A stretch of DNA of 64,000 nucleotides, from the NCBI GenBank assembly GCA_963808315.1, contig CAWEFK010000036.1:372001-436000 (forward strand), read 5' to 3'. A program made the position numbers and the translations under genes. Each line of letters starts with the position of its first letter. Positions within the stretch are counted from its first letter, which is position 1. This document shows, piece after piece, positions 54,415 to 64,000 of the stretch. The stretch is from Palsa-504 sp963808315. GTDB taxonomy: Bacteria > Actinomycetota > Actinomycetes > Streptosporangiales > Streptosporangiaceae. Under the pieces are notes generated by a model that saw only the letters and a program-made list of their open reading frames with translations, ran no database searches and had not been told where the DNA came from.

Positions 54415-55206
54415 ATGATCCAGTGCCAGTGGTGTCACGCGCAGAACCCGCCTGACAGCACCAACTGCCAGACGTGCGGAGCTCCGCTCGACGTAAAAGA
54501 CAAGGTCAGCGACTCCGGCTGGCGCGAGGCCCCCCGGCTGCGCGACATGGTCGAGTTCCAGTTCTCGGGCAGCACCTGCCAGGTCGAGGGCGAGCTCGTC
54601 CCGGTGGCGGAGATCTCCTTGCATCCCAGGGACGGCGTCTACTTCGAGCACCACGTGCTGCTCTGGAAGGACGAGTCGGTCCCGCTGTCGTCGCTGAACA
54701 CCGGCGGCGGGATGAAGCGGACGATCGGCGGCATGCCGCACATCGTGACGGTGGCGAACGGCCCCGGCCGCATCGCGTTCTCCCGGGACGCGCCGGGGGA
54801 GCTTGTCGTGCTGCCGCTGCACCCCGGCATGGAGCTCGACGTCCGCGAGCACGCCTTCCTGGTGGCCTCGCACAGCGTCCAGTACTCCTTCGTCCGGATC
54901 AAGGGCCTGGTCAACCTGCTGCACGGCGGCAGCGGCATGTACATGGACCGGTTCATCACGACCGGGGCGCCCGGCATGCTGCTGCTGCACGGCAACGGCA
55001 ACGTGCTCCAGCGGACGCTGGCGCCGAACGAGAAGATCCTGGTTGAGCCGGGCGGGTTCCTGTACAAGGACTCCTCGGTGCAGATGCAGGCCGCACAGAT
55101 GCCGCTGAAGACCGGGCACCTGCGGCACGGCATGTACCTCGCGGAGATGACCGGGCCCGGCCGGGTCGGCATCCAGTCGATGTACGTCCACCACCACGCC
55201 GACTGA
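54415..55206 (+). CDS. AIM24-family protein with N-terminal zinc ribbon
   Basis: A 263-residue protein. CQWCHAQNPPDSTNCQTCGAPL (residues 3-24) is a four-cysteine zinc ribbon. The rest is the all-beta AIM24 (TIGR00266-like) fold: VEFQFSGSTCQVEGELVPV, GMKRTIGGMPHIVTVANGPGRIAFSRDAPGELVVLPL, AFLVASHSVQYS, LLLHGNGNVLQRTLAPNEKILVEPGGFLYKD and GPGRVGIQSMY. The function of AIM24 proteins in bacteria is unknown. GTG 54409 is an alternative start. It forms a pair with the next gene, 17 bases apart, and is divergent from the SPFH gene. Confidence 0.82.
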   Translation: MIQCQWCHAQNPPDSTNCQTCGAPLDVKDKVSDSGWREAPRLRDMVEFQFSGSTCQVEGELVPVAEISLHPRDGVYFEHHVLLWKDESVPLSSLNTGGGMKRTIGGMPHIVTVANGPGRIAFSRDAPGELVVLPLHPGMELDVREHAFLVASHSVQYSFVRIKGLVNLLHGGSGMYMDRFITTGAPGMLLLHGNGNVLQRTLAPNEKILVEPGGFLYKDSSVQMQAAQMPLKTGHLRHGMYLAEMTGPGRVGIQSMYVHHHAD

Positions 55207-55223
55207 ACCCCCAAGAGGCCGGG

Positions 55224-56108
55224 ATGAACACGTACATTTGCCGGTATTGCCGGCAGCCGAGCGACCCGAATTCACCCACCTGCCCGCTGTGCGGGGCGCC
55301 GGTCGACATCAGGTCCTCGGTCAGCGACTCCGGGTGGGTCGAGCAGCCGCCCATCAAGGACATGGCGCGGCTGCAGTTCGGCCAGTCGCACGTCCAGATC
55401 GCCGGCACCACCGTCCCGGTCGCCGAGTTCAACCTGGCCCCGAACGACTGGGTCTACTTTTCCCACCACGTCCTGCTGTGGACCGAGCCGCAGACCAGGC
55501 TGATCAACATGCCGATGCGCGGGGCCTGGAACCGCATGATGGCCGGCATGCCGCTGGTCATGGTGGAGGGCCGCGGCCCCGGGCACCTCGCGCTGTCCGA
55601 CAACCACGCGGGCGAGGTGGTGGCCCTGCCGATGCAGCACGGCCAGCAGATCTGGGTCCGGGAGCACCGTTTCCTGGCCGCCACCGGCAACATCAAGTAC
55701 GACTGGTATCCCTCGGACGTCTGGTACGAGACCGGCCAGGACAGCAACGACCGCGAGATCCACTACCCGATGGGACAGTTCGGTGATGTCTTCGGTGCGC
55801 ACGACGCCCCCGGGCTGCTGCTCCTGCACGCGCCGGGCAACGTGTTCATCCGCGACCTGCAGCCCGGCCAGACCCTGCTGATCCAGCCGAGCGCGCTGCT
55901 GTACCGGGACGTGTCGGTCCGGATGGCCCTGCACCTGGAGTACCCGCGGAACATGGGCTTCGCGTTCTGGCACAACCGCTGGAGCTACCGCAGCATCTGG
56001 CTCAGGCTGTTCGGTCCTGGCCGGGTGGCGGTGCAGTCGATCTACCAGCCGCCCGAGGACACCGAAGTCATCGTCAACCACTCCTACGCGACCACGCATC
56101 ACTGGTAA
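55224..56108 (+). CDS. AIM24-family protein, second copy, with zinc ribbon
   Basis: A 294-residue paralogue of the preceding gene. CRYCRQPSDPNSPTCPLCGAPV is the zinc ribbon, SSVSDSGWVEQPPIKDMARLQFGQS parallels KVSDSGWREAPRLRDMVEFQFSGS of the first copy, and the AIM24 blocks follow (MMAGMPLVMVEGRGPGHLALSDNHAGEVVALPM; LLLHAPGNVFIRDLQPGQTLLIQPSALLYRD; GPGRVAVQSIYQP). It has an extra loop with DVWYETGQDSNDREIHYPMGQFGDVFG. The two copies may form a mixed complex with the SPFH protein. Confidence 0.82.
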   Translation: MNTYICRYCRQPSDPNSPTCPLCGAPVDIRSSVSDSGWVEQPPIKDMARLQFGQSHVQIAGTTVPVAEFNLAPNDWVYFSHHVLLWTEPQTRLINMPMRGAWNRMMAGMPLVMVEGRGPGHLALSDNHAGEVVALPMQHGQQIWVREHRFLAATGNIKYDWYPSDVWYETGQDSNDREIHYPMGQFGDVFGAHDAPGLLLLHAPGNVFIRDLQPGQTLLIQPSALLYRDVSVRMALHLEYPRNMGFAFWHNRWSYRSIWLRLFGPGRVAVQSIYQPPEDTEVIVNHSYATTHHW

Positions 56109-56140
56109 CACCGGCCATTACGAGTACCCGGTCGGCCGCG

Positions 56141-57413
56141 TTACGGGTTCAGCGACGCGCGGGCGTTCAGCGCGGCGACGTCCTGCAGCGTCGTCGCGCG
56201 GTAGGCATTGTCGAAGGCCCGCAGCTCTGTCGGCGACAGGACGTCCTCGATGCGGTCGAAGCCGTCCGGGGCGCGCGTGCTGACCTGGTGCAGCATGCGG
56301 TCGGCGGGCATGTCGCGGCAGGCGAGCACGATCGCGTTCACCGTTTCCCGCCGCGCCATCTCATAGGCGGCCAGGCCGTCGGCCGGGGTGGCCGCGCGGG
56401 CCAGGGAGTAGGCGAGCACCCGGGCGTCGATGATCGCCTGCGAGCCGCCGTTGGCCCCGATCGGGTACATCGGGTGGGCCGCGTCGCCGAGCAGCGTGAC
56501 CCGGCCGTGCCCCCACGGAACCCCCTGACCCCAGAACGGCAGCGGGTCGCGGTCCACCATCGGGTACTCCAGGATCTGCGGCGTGCCCGTGATCAGGGCG
56601 GGCACGTCCAGCCAGCCGAGCTTCCAGCCCTCGAACCACGGCAGCACGTCGCTCGCCCGGCCCTGGCGGTTCCAGTCCGCGGCTCCGCGGCCGCTTCATG
56701 GGGGCGCCTGACCTCGGCCACCCAGTTGATCAGGGCCTTTCCCTGGCTTCGGCCCGGCGCGAGATCGGGTAGGTGACGAACTTCAGGTCCGCGTTGGCGC
56801 CCGAGACGGCCACCGTCCGGCCGGTCAGGAAGGGCTGGCCCTCCGCCAGCCCGCGCCACATCATGATGCCGCCCCAGCGAGGCGGCGGCTCGTCCGGGTG
56901 CAGCTGGGCGCGGACACCGGAGTACAGCCCGTCCGCGCCCACGAGCACGTCGGCCCGCAGCGCCGAGACGGCGCCGGAAGCGCGATCGCGCACCCGCACC
57001 TCGACATTGGAGGGGGAATCGGCGAACGAGACGAACGCGGTCCCGGCCCGGACCGAATCGGTCCCCAGCCGCGCCCGCACCGCGGCGAGCAGCAGCATCT
57101 GCAGCTCGCCCCGGTGAATGGAGTACTGCGGCCAGTGGTAGCCCAGGCGCTCGCCGCTGGCGAAACCCCAGATCCGGTTGCCGTGCCGGTCGAAGTGCAC
57201 CCACTCCGCGGTGGGGATGCCGGTGGCGGCGAGCTCGTCACCGAGGCCAAGCTCGGTCAGCTCACGCACCGCGTGCGGCAGCAGGTTGATGCCGACCCCG
57301 AGCGGCCGCAGCGAGGCCGCCGCGTCGATCACCAGCGCGTCGATCCCGGCGGCGTGCAGCGAGAGAGCCGTGGTGAGCCCGCCGATACCTGCTCCGGCGA
57401 CGATCGCGCGCAT
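56141..57413 (-). pseudogene. FAD-dependent monooxygenase, PhzS/salicylate-hydroxylase-like, two frameshifts
   Basis: About 420 residues. MRAIVAGAGIGGLTTALSLHAAGID binds the ADP part of FAD, LVGADGLYSGVRAQL is the DG motif, and GRVTLLGDAAHPMYPIGANGGSQAIIDA is the GD motif. Frame changes occur near 56740 (after YPISRRAEAR, into ALINWVAEVRRPHEAAAEPR) and near 56640 (into VLPWFEGWKLGWLDVPALI). WFEGW..GWLD and YPMVDRDPLP match the group of 5-methylphenazine carboxylate-type hydroxylases. Substrate unknown. Confidence 0.78.
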
Positions 57414-57500
57414 CCTTGCACTCCTGCGGCCGAGGGAACCCTGCCGCCCACGACGATAAACCGCCAGAGCGGCGCGGCGCTAGCGGCGGGCGGCAGGCAA

Positions 57501-57911
57501 TTAACCTGTCCAGTCCACCCAGCCGAGGCCTTCCACTCGAGCGGGTTCGGAGGTGTTTGCCGTGACGACGGTCAGCCCGCGGGCTAGTGCTTGCCCGGCG
57601 ATAAGCAGGTCATAAGGGCCGATCGTCGTTCCGCTCCTCTCTAGGGCGGCGCGGACCCGGCCTGCGGACTTGGCGTCCTCGTCGTCAAGGGCTAGCACGT
57701 CCATGTCGCCGGACAGGAAGATACGGAGACGCTCGGTGTTCTCAGGTATGTGGGTGCTTTTCTCCACTCCGTACCACAGCTCGTACAGGACCACCGAGGA
57801 CACCGCGAGGTAATCTCCTGCCAATTCGGCCGCCCGGAACCGCTCCCGCACGGTGAGCGGCTTGTTCCGAAGCAATGCGACCACGGCGTTAGTGTCCAGC
57901 AGGTAGTTCAT
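57501..57911 (-). CDS. vapC: VapC-type PIN-domain toxin
   Basis: A 136-residue PIN ribonuclease. MNYLLDTNAVVALLRN carries the first catalytic Asp, AVSSVVLYELWYGVEKS the Glu, IGPYDLLIAGQALARGLTVVTANTSEPARVEGL the third and fourth acidic positions, although the usual last Asp of the TxNxxxF region is not obvious. Its ATG overlaps the stop of vapB by 4 bases. Likely active as an RNA-cleaving toxin held by VapB. Confidence 0.88.
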   Translation of the reverse strand: MNYLLDTNAVVALLRNKPLTVRERFRAAELAGDYLAVSSVVLYELWYGVEKSTHIPENTERLRIFLSGDMDVLALDDEDAKSAGRVRAALERSGTTIGPYDLLIAGQALARGLTVVTANTSEPARVEGLGWVDWTG

Positions 57912-58156
57912 CCGAACAGGTCCTCCGCGCCGGGCATCGGCGGCTGGTTCCTTCCGTCCTCCAGAAACGGCACGTCCGCGAAGCGGTCAAGTTCGGCGAA
58001 CCAGGCGTCCACATCTGTTGCGATGGGTTCAAGCAGCACGCCGTCCCCCACATGGCGGACGCGCACCCGGTCGCCGGGCAGTCGGAATTCCTTCGGCAGC
58101 CGCACCGCCTGGCTCCGGCCATGCATAAAGAGTCTCGCGATCGCCGTGTCCGCCAT
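57908..58156 (-). CDS. vapB: VapB-type antitoxin, AbrB-like
   Basis: An 82-residue antitoxin. IARLFMHGRSQAVRLPKEFRLPGDRVRVRHVGDGVLLEPI is the swapped-hairpin AbrB DNA-binding domain typical of VapB/MazE proteins. The C-terminal half (VDAWFAELDRFADVPFLEDGRNQPPMPGAEDLFG) is the toxin-binding tail. ATG 58156 follows AGGAG. The pair should repress its own promoter. Confidence 0.88.
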   Translation of the reverse strand: MADTAIARLFMHGRSQAVRLPKEFRLPGDRVRVRHVGDGVLLEPIATDVDAWFAELDRFADVPFLEDGRNQPPMPGAEDLFG

Positions 58157-58200
58157 GGCCACTCCTAGATTGGTATCTACCAAAAGTATACATCTCGGCG

Positions 58201-61200
58201 CTAGCGGCGGGTGGCTCGGCGGGTGGATGCCTTGTACGCGGCCCGCCGGGCGGCCTTGGCGGTCGTCTTGTCGCTGGCGTGCTTGCCGATCATCGTGAGG
58301 ACGGCCTCGGCGTCCGGGTGGTCCAGGCGGGCCATCGTCTCGAAGGCCTCATCCGGCTTCTCCAGCCCGCTGACCCGCCTGAGCTCCGCGAAGTCGAAGG
58401 GGAACTTCTTCTGACCGAGATCAAGGCGGCTGACCGGGGCGAACGTATCGGCGATCAGCCATGCGATGTCCGCTCGCTCGAGTCCGAGTTCGGCAGGCAC
58501 CTCCGTGCCCTCCGGATCGAGACCGGCCAGCTTGGCGAGCTGTGGCTTGGCGTAGCAGCGGAGCTCCACGCGGTCCAGCGCCTCGCGCCAGGCGGGCTCG
58601 GCGGCCTGGCCGAGCCTTGACGCCATCGTCACCGCCGCGGTCCGCGCCGCGGCGGTTCCGGCCGCCGCGAAGGCAAGCAATTCCCGCGCGGCCTGCTCCT
58701 CGCCGCGTGAGTCCGTCCAGGAGGCCAGCTCGGCCTGGAGATCGTCGTCGCCGCCATGCAGCCACACGAGCACCAGATCGTCCGGGGTCATCGTGTCCGG
58801 TGCCGGAAGCACCGGGACGAACAGGTGCTCCCGCTCCAGCTTTGAGCGGACGGCGTGCACGCCGAGCGGCTCCAGCCGCGCCACGTCGTCGCTGACGCTG
58901 ACGGCACCGAGCCTTTCGAGCTGGCCCAGGAGAAGGCGCAGGGGGTCACCGTGGGCATCGACCCACTCCTGCCACTGCCGGCCGGCCTCCTCCGCTTCCA
59001 CGTCGGCCGTCGCAGCTTCCCTGAGGGCGTCGGCCAGCTCGGTGACCCGAACGCCGTTCCGCCAGCTCAGGAACAGCCTCGTGACCAGCGCGGGGCCGTG
59101 CCCTTCCAGGTCGAGATCGTCGGCGACGACGGGACCCGAATCGTCCGCCGCCTCCAGGGTGGTGTCCAGGACCTCGGCGAATTCGTACTCCCAGGCCTTT
59201 AGCGCGACACCGTCGTCAGCCAGGTCATCCAGCCAGCCGGCGTCTTCGCCGGGAGCCAGGTCTTCGCCGTCCCTTTCCACGAGCTCGGCTTCTTCGGCTA
59301 GCCGGAGCAGGGCCGGGCTCACGGCGGCCGTCTTTACCGTCGTTTCGCGGACTTGGTCGGCCAGAGCACGGAGGTCGGCGAGGAGCCCGGATCGCCTCGC
59401 CTGAGCAGCGAGCTCCGCCTCTTCGGGCAGGCGGACCGGCGGGAGCACCGTGGGGAGGTCGAATGCGTCCTCCAGGTCGATGCCCTCCCAGCTGGCCGGC
59501 CCGTCGTCCAGGCCGCTCAGGACATACTCATCTAGGTCCGCACCTTCGAACGGGCGGCCATTCCCCAGCGCGGCGAGGCGGCGGTTTACCGCTTCGAGGT
59601 CGAACGGCCTGGGTTGCTGCTCCTCGTCGCTGTCATAGTCCGGGTACTCCACCGGTGAGTCGCCGCTGTACGTGGCGCAGAACGGATAGTCGGTGCCGGG
59701 CTCTCGCGGCACCCTCTTCTGCAGTGAGATCTCGTGAATCCAGCTCTCGCCCAAGTCGTACTCGTAAGTGATCTTGCCGCCCCCGGCGTTGAGTGCGGTC
59801 AGCGCCCGCGCGGCGTACTCGTCACGGGCTTCCTCGAGTGGGAACATCGGGTCGCTGTACGTGGCGCCGCGGACCTGGAACGCGTGCAGGTGGTCACCGT
59901 CCCAGCCGTACAGGGCCTGGATCACGAGGTGCAGCGTGGCGAGGTTCGCGGTCGCCGGTATCAGCACGGTCCGCCAGATCGGCGGCTTCCACCCGCGAGC
60001 GAGACCTTCAGCCGCAGGCACTGATTCACGCTGAGCTTGTCCGTCCCGGCGGACGCGACGAAGTCCGCGATGGCTGCCGCCAGCGACACCGCTGACGGAT
60101 GATCGCTGGCCCGGACCACCGCCAGCCAGTGCTCTAGGTCGTCCGCCGCCGCCGGCTGCTCCGCCGAGAGGGCCTCCGCGAGCACCGTGATCGCCTCGTC
60201 CGGTCCCGCCTCTGCCAGCGCCACCGCGGCGGATTCGACGGCCAGCCAGCGCCACTCACCCTCATCCGGCTCGGGGCCTGCCTGCATGGTGAACAGAGCG
60301 AACTTCGCGTGCGGCCCCAGGCCGGCCACGGCCGTCATATCGCGCCACACCGGCAGAGCATCTTCCTGCAGCAGCCCGACGACGTCGGCGGCGATCCAGC
60401 GGAGCCGGGGTTCCATCAACGCGCCGGCCGTCAGGAGCTGCCGCGCGGCCTCCGCTGGATCGGGCTGAGCCTCCAGCCAAGCCCAGGCCTTCTTGTCCAG
60501 CTCCTCCTCGTCGCAGTCCGCAAGATCGGCGATCAGCTCGGCGGCGGTGAGCTCCGGCTCGGGCTCGGTAAGCTTCGCCAGCAGCCGTTCCGCCGCCCAC
60601 CGGCCGAGCGAGGTGACCTCGCCGCCGCGGATCGCGCCGAACGACGTGAGCCGCTCCGTCGTGTTCTCGATCCTGCGTTCCGGCCAGAAGGCCGTCGCGA
60701 GCATGCCGACCTGCTGGGTGAGCCTGGCCGCTTGATCGATGAGCTCATCACTGAGCGGTACGCCACCGGCCGCCTCCTGGAGGGCGGTCAGGAACACCAG
60801 CAGGTCTATCGCGAACGAATCGTCCCATGGGCTACCCGTTTCGTAGCCGGAAACGGTGAGCAAGCCGTTGAGCCAAATCTCCAGGATTTGCGGGTCATCG
60901 GGCGGCCAGGTTGCGAGCGCGGGTCCCGCCGTCACCGTGCCGCCGTCGACGCGGAGCAGGCCTGTAGCCAGCGCGAGGGTCCACGGCCAGTGCAACGCCA
61001 GGACGTCGGCGGCCGTGCGCGACTTTTCCGGCAGGGCCACCCCGATCACCGTGGCGGCGACCGGGATGTCAGGCCTGCGGAGCACCTCCCGCGGGGTCAC
61101 CGGTCGCGGCCCCGACTCGGCGATCCATCTGCTGAGCGCGACTGCCTGGGTCATGACGGGGGAGCCGAGCGCGAATTTGGCGGCATCTGAAAGCACTGCG

Positions 61201-61208
61201 TCGTCCAC
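58201..61208 (-). pseudogene. Very long protein with pRiA4b ORF-3/IS1096 TnpR-like domain, one frameshift
   Basis: GTG 61208 opens a helical region of about 400 residues without known domain (DDAVLSDAAKFALGSPVMTQAVALSRWIAES onwards, many short alpha repeats). Near 59995 a one-base shift connects LSVNQCLRLKVSLAG to WKPPIWRTVLIPATANLATLHLVIQALYGWDGDHLHAFQVRG, the start of the pRiA4b ORF-3-like domain (YDLGESWIHEI follows). A further 500 residues are acidic and helical, ending in a Lys/Arg-rich tail AAKAARRAAYKASTRRATRR. Despite the family name there is no sign of transposition function. About 1,000 residues in total. Confidence 0.7.
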
Positions 61209-61318
61209 GGAACGACCCTATAAGGCGCGGCGCGGTCCGTAGCGTGAACTACGCGAGGGCCGAGCGCTTTACGCGTTCGCGTCAGTAACCTGTTTCCCGT
61301 TGGAACGGAAGGATGGGC

Positions 61319-63292
61319 GTGGGCAAAAGCAGCAGCCGCAAGAAGCAGGACCGTGCCAAGGCCGCCGCCAGGCGCGCTGAGCTGGAGCGGCGGCGTGCCA
61401 AGGCCGCGCGCCAGCGACAGGCAGCCGAACGCTACGAGCAGCTGAATGACCCGTCGGCCAGGCCCGCGCGCATCGCCGAGATTCTCGCCGAGGAATTCCC
61501 GGAGCGGGTCCTCGCCGCCGACATGATGCGCGTGCGGATGGCCCTGGGCGTTCCCGCCGAGGATGTCGCGGAGACCGCACGGCTCCTGCTCGACCGCATC
61601 GCACCGGAACCGCCAGGCATCGGCGCGCTCGCGGTCGCCGCGCTGGCGGCGCATCTGGCCGGGGATGAAGATGCCGAGCACGGCTACGCGCGCGAGCTGC
61701 TCGCCCGCGCGACCGCTTCCCGCGATCCTGGGCAGCGCCTTGAGGTGATCCGCTCGGCGACAGGCAGGGACCATCCGGGCGAGACATGCGAACTGATCAC
61801 GCCGTACCTGCGCGAGCATCCCGGCGATGAGCTGGCGGCCGAAATCTACGCAGGCGCGCTGGCGAAGGCGCACGTCCAGGCCGAGCCCGGCGAGCTGGAA
61901 ACGGCCGCCCTGGACAGGTACCGCGATCGCGGCGATGCCGATGCTCTGGACCGCGCGGTTGATGAGTTCACGGAGCGGACGCAGTGGGGCGCGATCATCC
62001 GCACATGGATGGACGATGAGCGAGCCGGGCAGGAGACCAAGTACTTCCGGGCCGCCGAGCAGGATGCGACCGACGCGCTGATGGCCGAGGTAGCGATCTT
62101 TTTTCCCTTCACCGGCGAAGCGCGCGATGCGGAAAGGGAAAAGGACGATGGCGCGCCCGATACGCCGCTGCGGGCCTTCGCCGCGGACCCGGGGACGCCG
62201 GCCGAGCTTGCGGCCCGGGCGGCCGAACGCGACGAGCACGTGCGGTACGGAGTCTGGCAGCTGGCGGATCCCTCGCCTTCGCCTGGGGTATGGTGCACTG
62301 ACCTGGTGTCCGGAGTGCGCCGGTACGCCCAGTTCCCGGCAGGGGTGATCGACGGCGCGCCGCCCTGGTCGGTATGGCTAGGCGCGCTGGCGCCGACGGA
62401 GGGCATCTGGCGCGTGACCCGGGCCGGGATCTGGCTCAGCCCGGTCGAGGGCGATGCGGTCGCGGAGTACGCGGAGGATGCGGTCTGGCAGATGCTGAGG
62501 ATGATCACGGGCGGGCGTGGTGACAACCCGCCGCCGCTGGAGCGGGTTCGGTTCGGGCAGGCTGAGCCGTACTGCGTGCGCTGGGGGACAGGTGAGGAGC
62601 CGGAGCCGGAGTCCGCGGAATTCGCCAGCCCGCTTATCGCTCGGCTGGCGGCCCGGCTGGCGTGCTGGGTCTGGCTGAAGCGGGCTCAGCCCATGCTGCT
62701 GACGAACACCGATGCCGAGCCCATGATCCTTATCGATGCGGCAGTCGCGGTTGACGGGGACGTGGCAGAGCAGCTGATGGCACGTTCGGATTTCGGGGAG
62801 GAAGAGAACGGCGTGGACGGTCAGCTTGTCTGGTGGGGCGAGCTCATCGATGACCACTCCGACGAGGAAGAGCGGGTCGTGCTGGGCCGCCTGATGCCAG
62901 AGCCGGGACGGGTCACGATCCAGGTGAACTCGGAGCACAGGCTGAAGCGGCTGATGCGGATCCTCAGGGAGATTGGCGCCGCGCCGCAAGTGACCGAAGA
63001 GTCGCGGTCCGAGCCGTGTCTGGACTTCGCGTGGGGTCCGGTGCCGGGTGACGGGCTGACCGCGCGGCAGTGGGCGGAAAACTGGCTTGGCCAGGGGGTG
63101 GCCGTGCTGGAGTTTCACACCCCGCGACACGCGGCCGAAGGCGACCTGGCTGACCGGCTCCGGCTTGAGGGCCTGCTGCGCCAGCTTGAGTACCAGTCCG
63201 CCCTCCCCGCAGAGCACGGCGGGCGGCCAGTCGACACCGCCTGGCTCCGCGCCGAACTCGGTCTCGAATCTATCCCCTGGACTGCCACGTAA
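61319..63292 (+). CDS. Hypothetical protein, 657 residues
   Basis: Not recognised. The N-terminus is strongly basic and helical (GKSSSRKKQDRAKAAARRAELERRRAKAARQRQAAERYEQLND), as in some SEC-C or nucleic-acid-associated proteins. TPR-like helices follow to about residue 240 (AEEFPERVLAADMMRVRMALG, ELAAEIYAGALAKAHVQ). The second half contains beta structure with many Trp (VRYGVWQLADPSPSPGVWCTDLVSGVRRYAQFP; LAPTEGIWRVTRAGIWLSP) and the C-terminus reads LRQLEYQSALPAEHGGRPVDTAWLRAELGL. GTG 61319 has GGAAGGA at correct distance; ATG 61313 is too close to it. Divergent from the long pRiA4b-like gene. Confidence 0.7.
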   Translation: MGKSSSRKKQDRAKAAARRAELERRRAKAARQRQAAERYEQLNDPSARPARIAEILAEEFPERVLAADMMRVRMALGVPAEDVAETARLLLDRIAPEPPGIGALAVAALAAHLAGDEDAEHGYARELLARATASRDPGQRLEVIRSATGRDHPGETCELITPYLREHPGDELAAEIYAGALAKAHVQAEPGELETAALDRYRDRGDADALDRAVDEFTERTQWGAIIRTWMDDERAGQETKYFRAAEQDATDALMAEVAIFFPFTGEARDAEREKDDGAPDTPLRAFAADPGTPAELAARAAERDEHVRYGVWQLADPSPSPGVWCTDLVSGVRRYAQFPAGVIDGAPPWSVWLGALAPTEGIWRVTRAGIWLSPVEGDAVAEYAEDAVWQMLRMITGGRGDNPPPLERVRFGQAEPYCVRWGTGEEPEPESAEFASPLIARLAARLACWVWLKRAQPMLLTNTDAEPMILIDAAVAVDGDVAEQLMARSDFGEEENGVDGQLVWWGELIDDHSDEEERVVLGRLMPEPGRVTIQVNSEHRLKRLMRILREIGAAPQVTEESRSEPCLDFAWGPVPGDGLTARQWAENWLGQGVAVLEFHTPRHAAEGDLADRLRLEGLLRQLEYQSALPAEHGGRPVDTAWLRAELGLESIPWTAT

Positions 63293-63431
63293 TACCTTGA
63301 TGACAAGTCGGGGTCCGATGTGAGGAGGGAAGCGCGGCCCCGGGGCCGTCCCGGACGGCCAGGCCGTACACCAGACGGCGTTCCCTGCCTGGCCCTGTGG
63401 GAACCGGCCGTCCGGCCTACGATCGGTTGTC

Positions 63432-64000
63432 ATGCCAGCGAACCGGATGAACCGTGACGAGTTTTACGCCGCGATAGCACCCCATGACGATGCGCGCCTC
63501 CGCAAGATCTTGTGGACCGTCTACTGGCGCGGGAACGCTCAGCTCCGCGAGCGCATCGAGGACGAGCTGCGCTCGCAGGATCAGCCGAAGGTAAAGCCGA
63601 AGAAGGAGCTACCAGACCCGGTCGGCGTCCTGGAGGAGGTGACGACCTTCGTCGAGCTGGCCAAGGACGGTGCCTATATGGCGGGGGACCGCCGAGTGCA
63701 CCACACCGAACGGTCGAAGTGGCGGCATACGTTCCGCCGGCTGGCAGCCGATGCCCTGGCGGCCCTGACGGCCGGCGACCCCGTGCCTGCACAGCAGGCC
63801 GTCGCGAAGATTGTCGACCTGGCCTGCGATATGAAGAGATACGACTACTTCCACTCCGACGATCCGGTGGAGGCCGCGAAGTTCGTGGTATCGGAGGCCG
63901 TGGCCGCGCTGTGGGAGTCGGTACTCCGGCACGGCGGTTTCGCGGCGCTCGCTGGCGGTGCGCCGGAGCAGCTCATCCGCTGGGAGGCAGACTACGGCTG
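63432..64000 (+). CDS. Hypothetical protein, cut by the window end
   Basis: An open frame from ATG 63432 runs off the right edge with 189 codons and no stop. It reads MNRDEFYAAIAPHDDARLRKILWTVYWRGNAQLRERIEDEL at the start, then a charged linker and helices FVELAKDGAYMAGDRRVHHTERSKWRHTFRRLAADALAALTAGD and AAKFVVSEAVAALWESVLRHGGF. All-helical, soluble, no family recognised. Same direction as the preceding gene, 139 bases away. Confidence 0.65.
   Translation, partial: MPANRMNRDEFYAAIAPHDDARLRKILWTVYWRGNAQLRERIEDELRSQDQPKVKPKKELPDPVGVLEEVTTFVELAKDGAYMAGDRRVHHTERSKWRHTFRRLAADALAALTAGDPVPAQQAVAKIVDLACDMKRYDYFHSDDPVEAAKFVVSEAVAALWESVLRHGGFAALAGGAPEQLIRWEADYG

Noticed and set aside
53441..54418. Plus-strand frame opposite the SPFH gene
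   Set aside because: Shadow of the SPFH coding strand, with no domain and no ribosome site.

Overview
The window is high-G+C DNA (about 70% by eye) from an actinomycete, probably a soil-type filamentous lineage. Support for this includes heavy G/C third-position use, GTG/TTG starts with GGAGG-type ribosome sites, an F420-type LLM oxidoreductase, a SpoIIE-type phosphatase with GAF domains, a PadR-controlled isoprenyl transferase, LCP proteins and a large exopolysaccharide locus. No rRNA, tRNA or CRISPR array was recognised.

Layout. 1-6.3 kb is metabolic: the tail of an FtsX-like permease, an IlvD/Edd dehydratase, a three-gene cobalt nitrile hydratase/thiocyanate hydrolase-like complex with the beta subunit split in two, an LLM oxidoreductase and a MerR-GNAT fusion. 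6.4-8.5 kb holds a two-gene SLOG/SLATT module, a predicted nucleotide-sensing membrane effector system. 8.7-15.2 kb carries a frameshifted mannosyltransferase-like gene, an ABC-F protein, the operon padR / HAAS membrane protein / uppS, and a large polytopic membrane protein. 15.2-20.1 kb is a patchwork of secreted proteins, gene fragments and toxin-antitoxin genes: a PIN toxin gene split by a 1-kb IS630-type element that carries a passenger ORF, an intact HEPN/MNT pair and a DUF433 remnant. 20.2-27.6 kb holds a secreted Kelch protein, a MacB-like ABC exporter and a GAF-GAF-PP2C phosphatase.

27.6-51.9 kb is a Wzx/Wzy-type exopolysaccharide locus: an LCP ligase, a CapD-like enzyme, a Wzb-like phosphatase and Wzc-like tyrosine kinase, an initiating sugar transferase, glycosyltransferases, a flippase, a polymerase and a glucuronyl C5-epimerase-like enzyme. 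It also has homologues of all five steps from UDP-GlcNAc to a diacetamido-uronic acid sugar (6-dehydrogenase, C3 oxidase, two aminotransferases, N-acetyltransferase, 2-epimerase). An IS630 element sits in the middle. Most genes in this locus are broken by single-base shifts, so either it is decaying or the sequence has uncorrected indels; several shifts at short G or C runs favour the second for at least part of them.

51.9-64 kb holds a duplicated lipoprotein, an SPFH/zinc-ribbon gene divergent from two AIM24-family genes, a flavin monooxygenase, a VapBC pair, a very long pRiA4b ORF-3-like protein and two genes of unknown function, the last cut by the window end.
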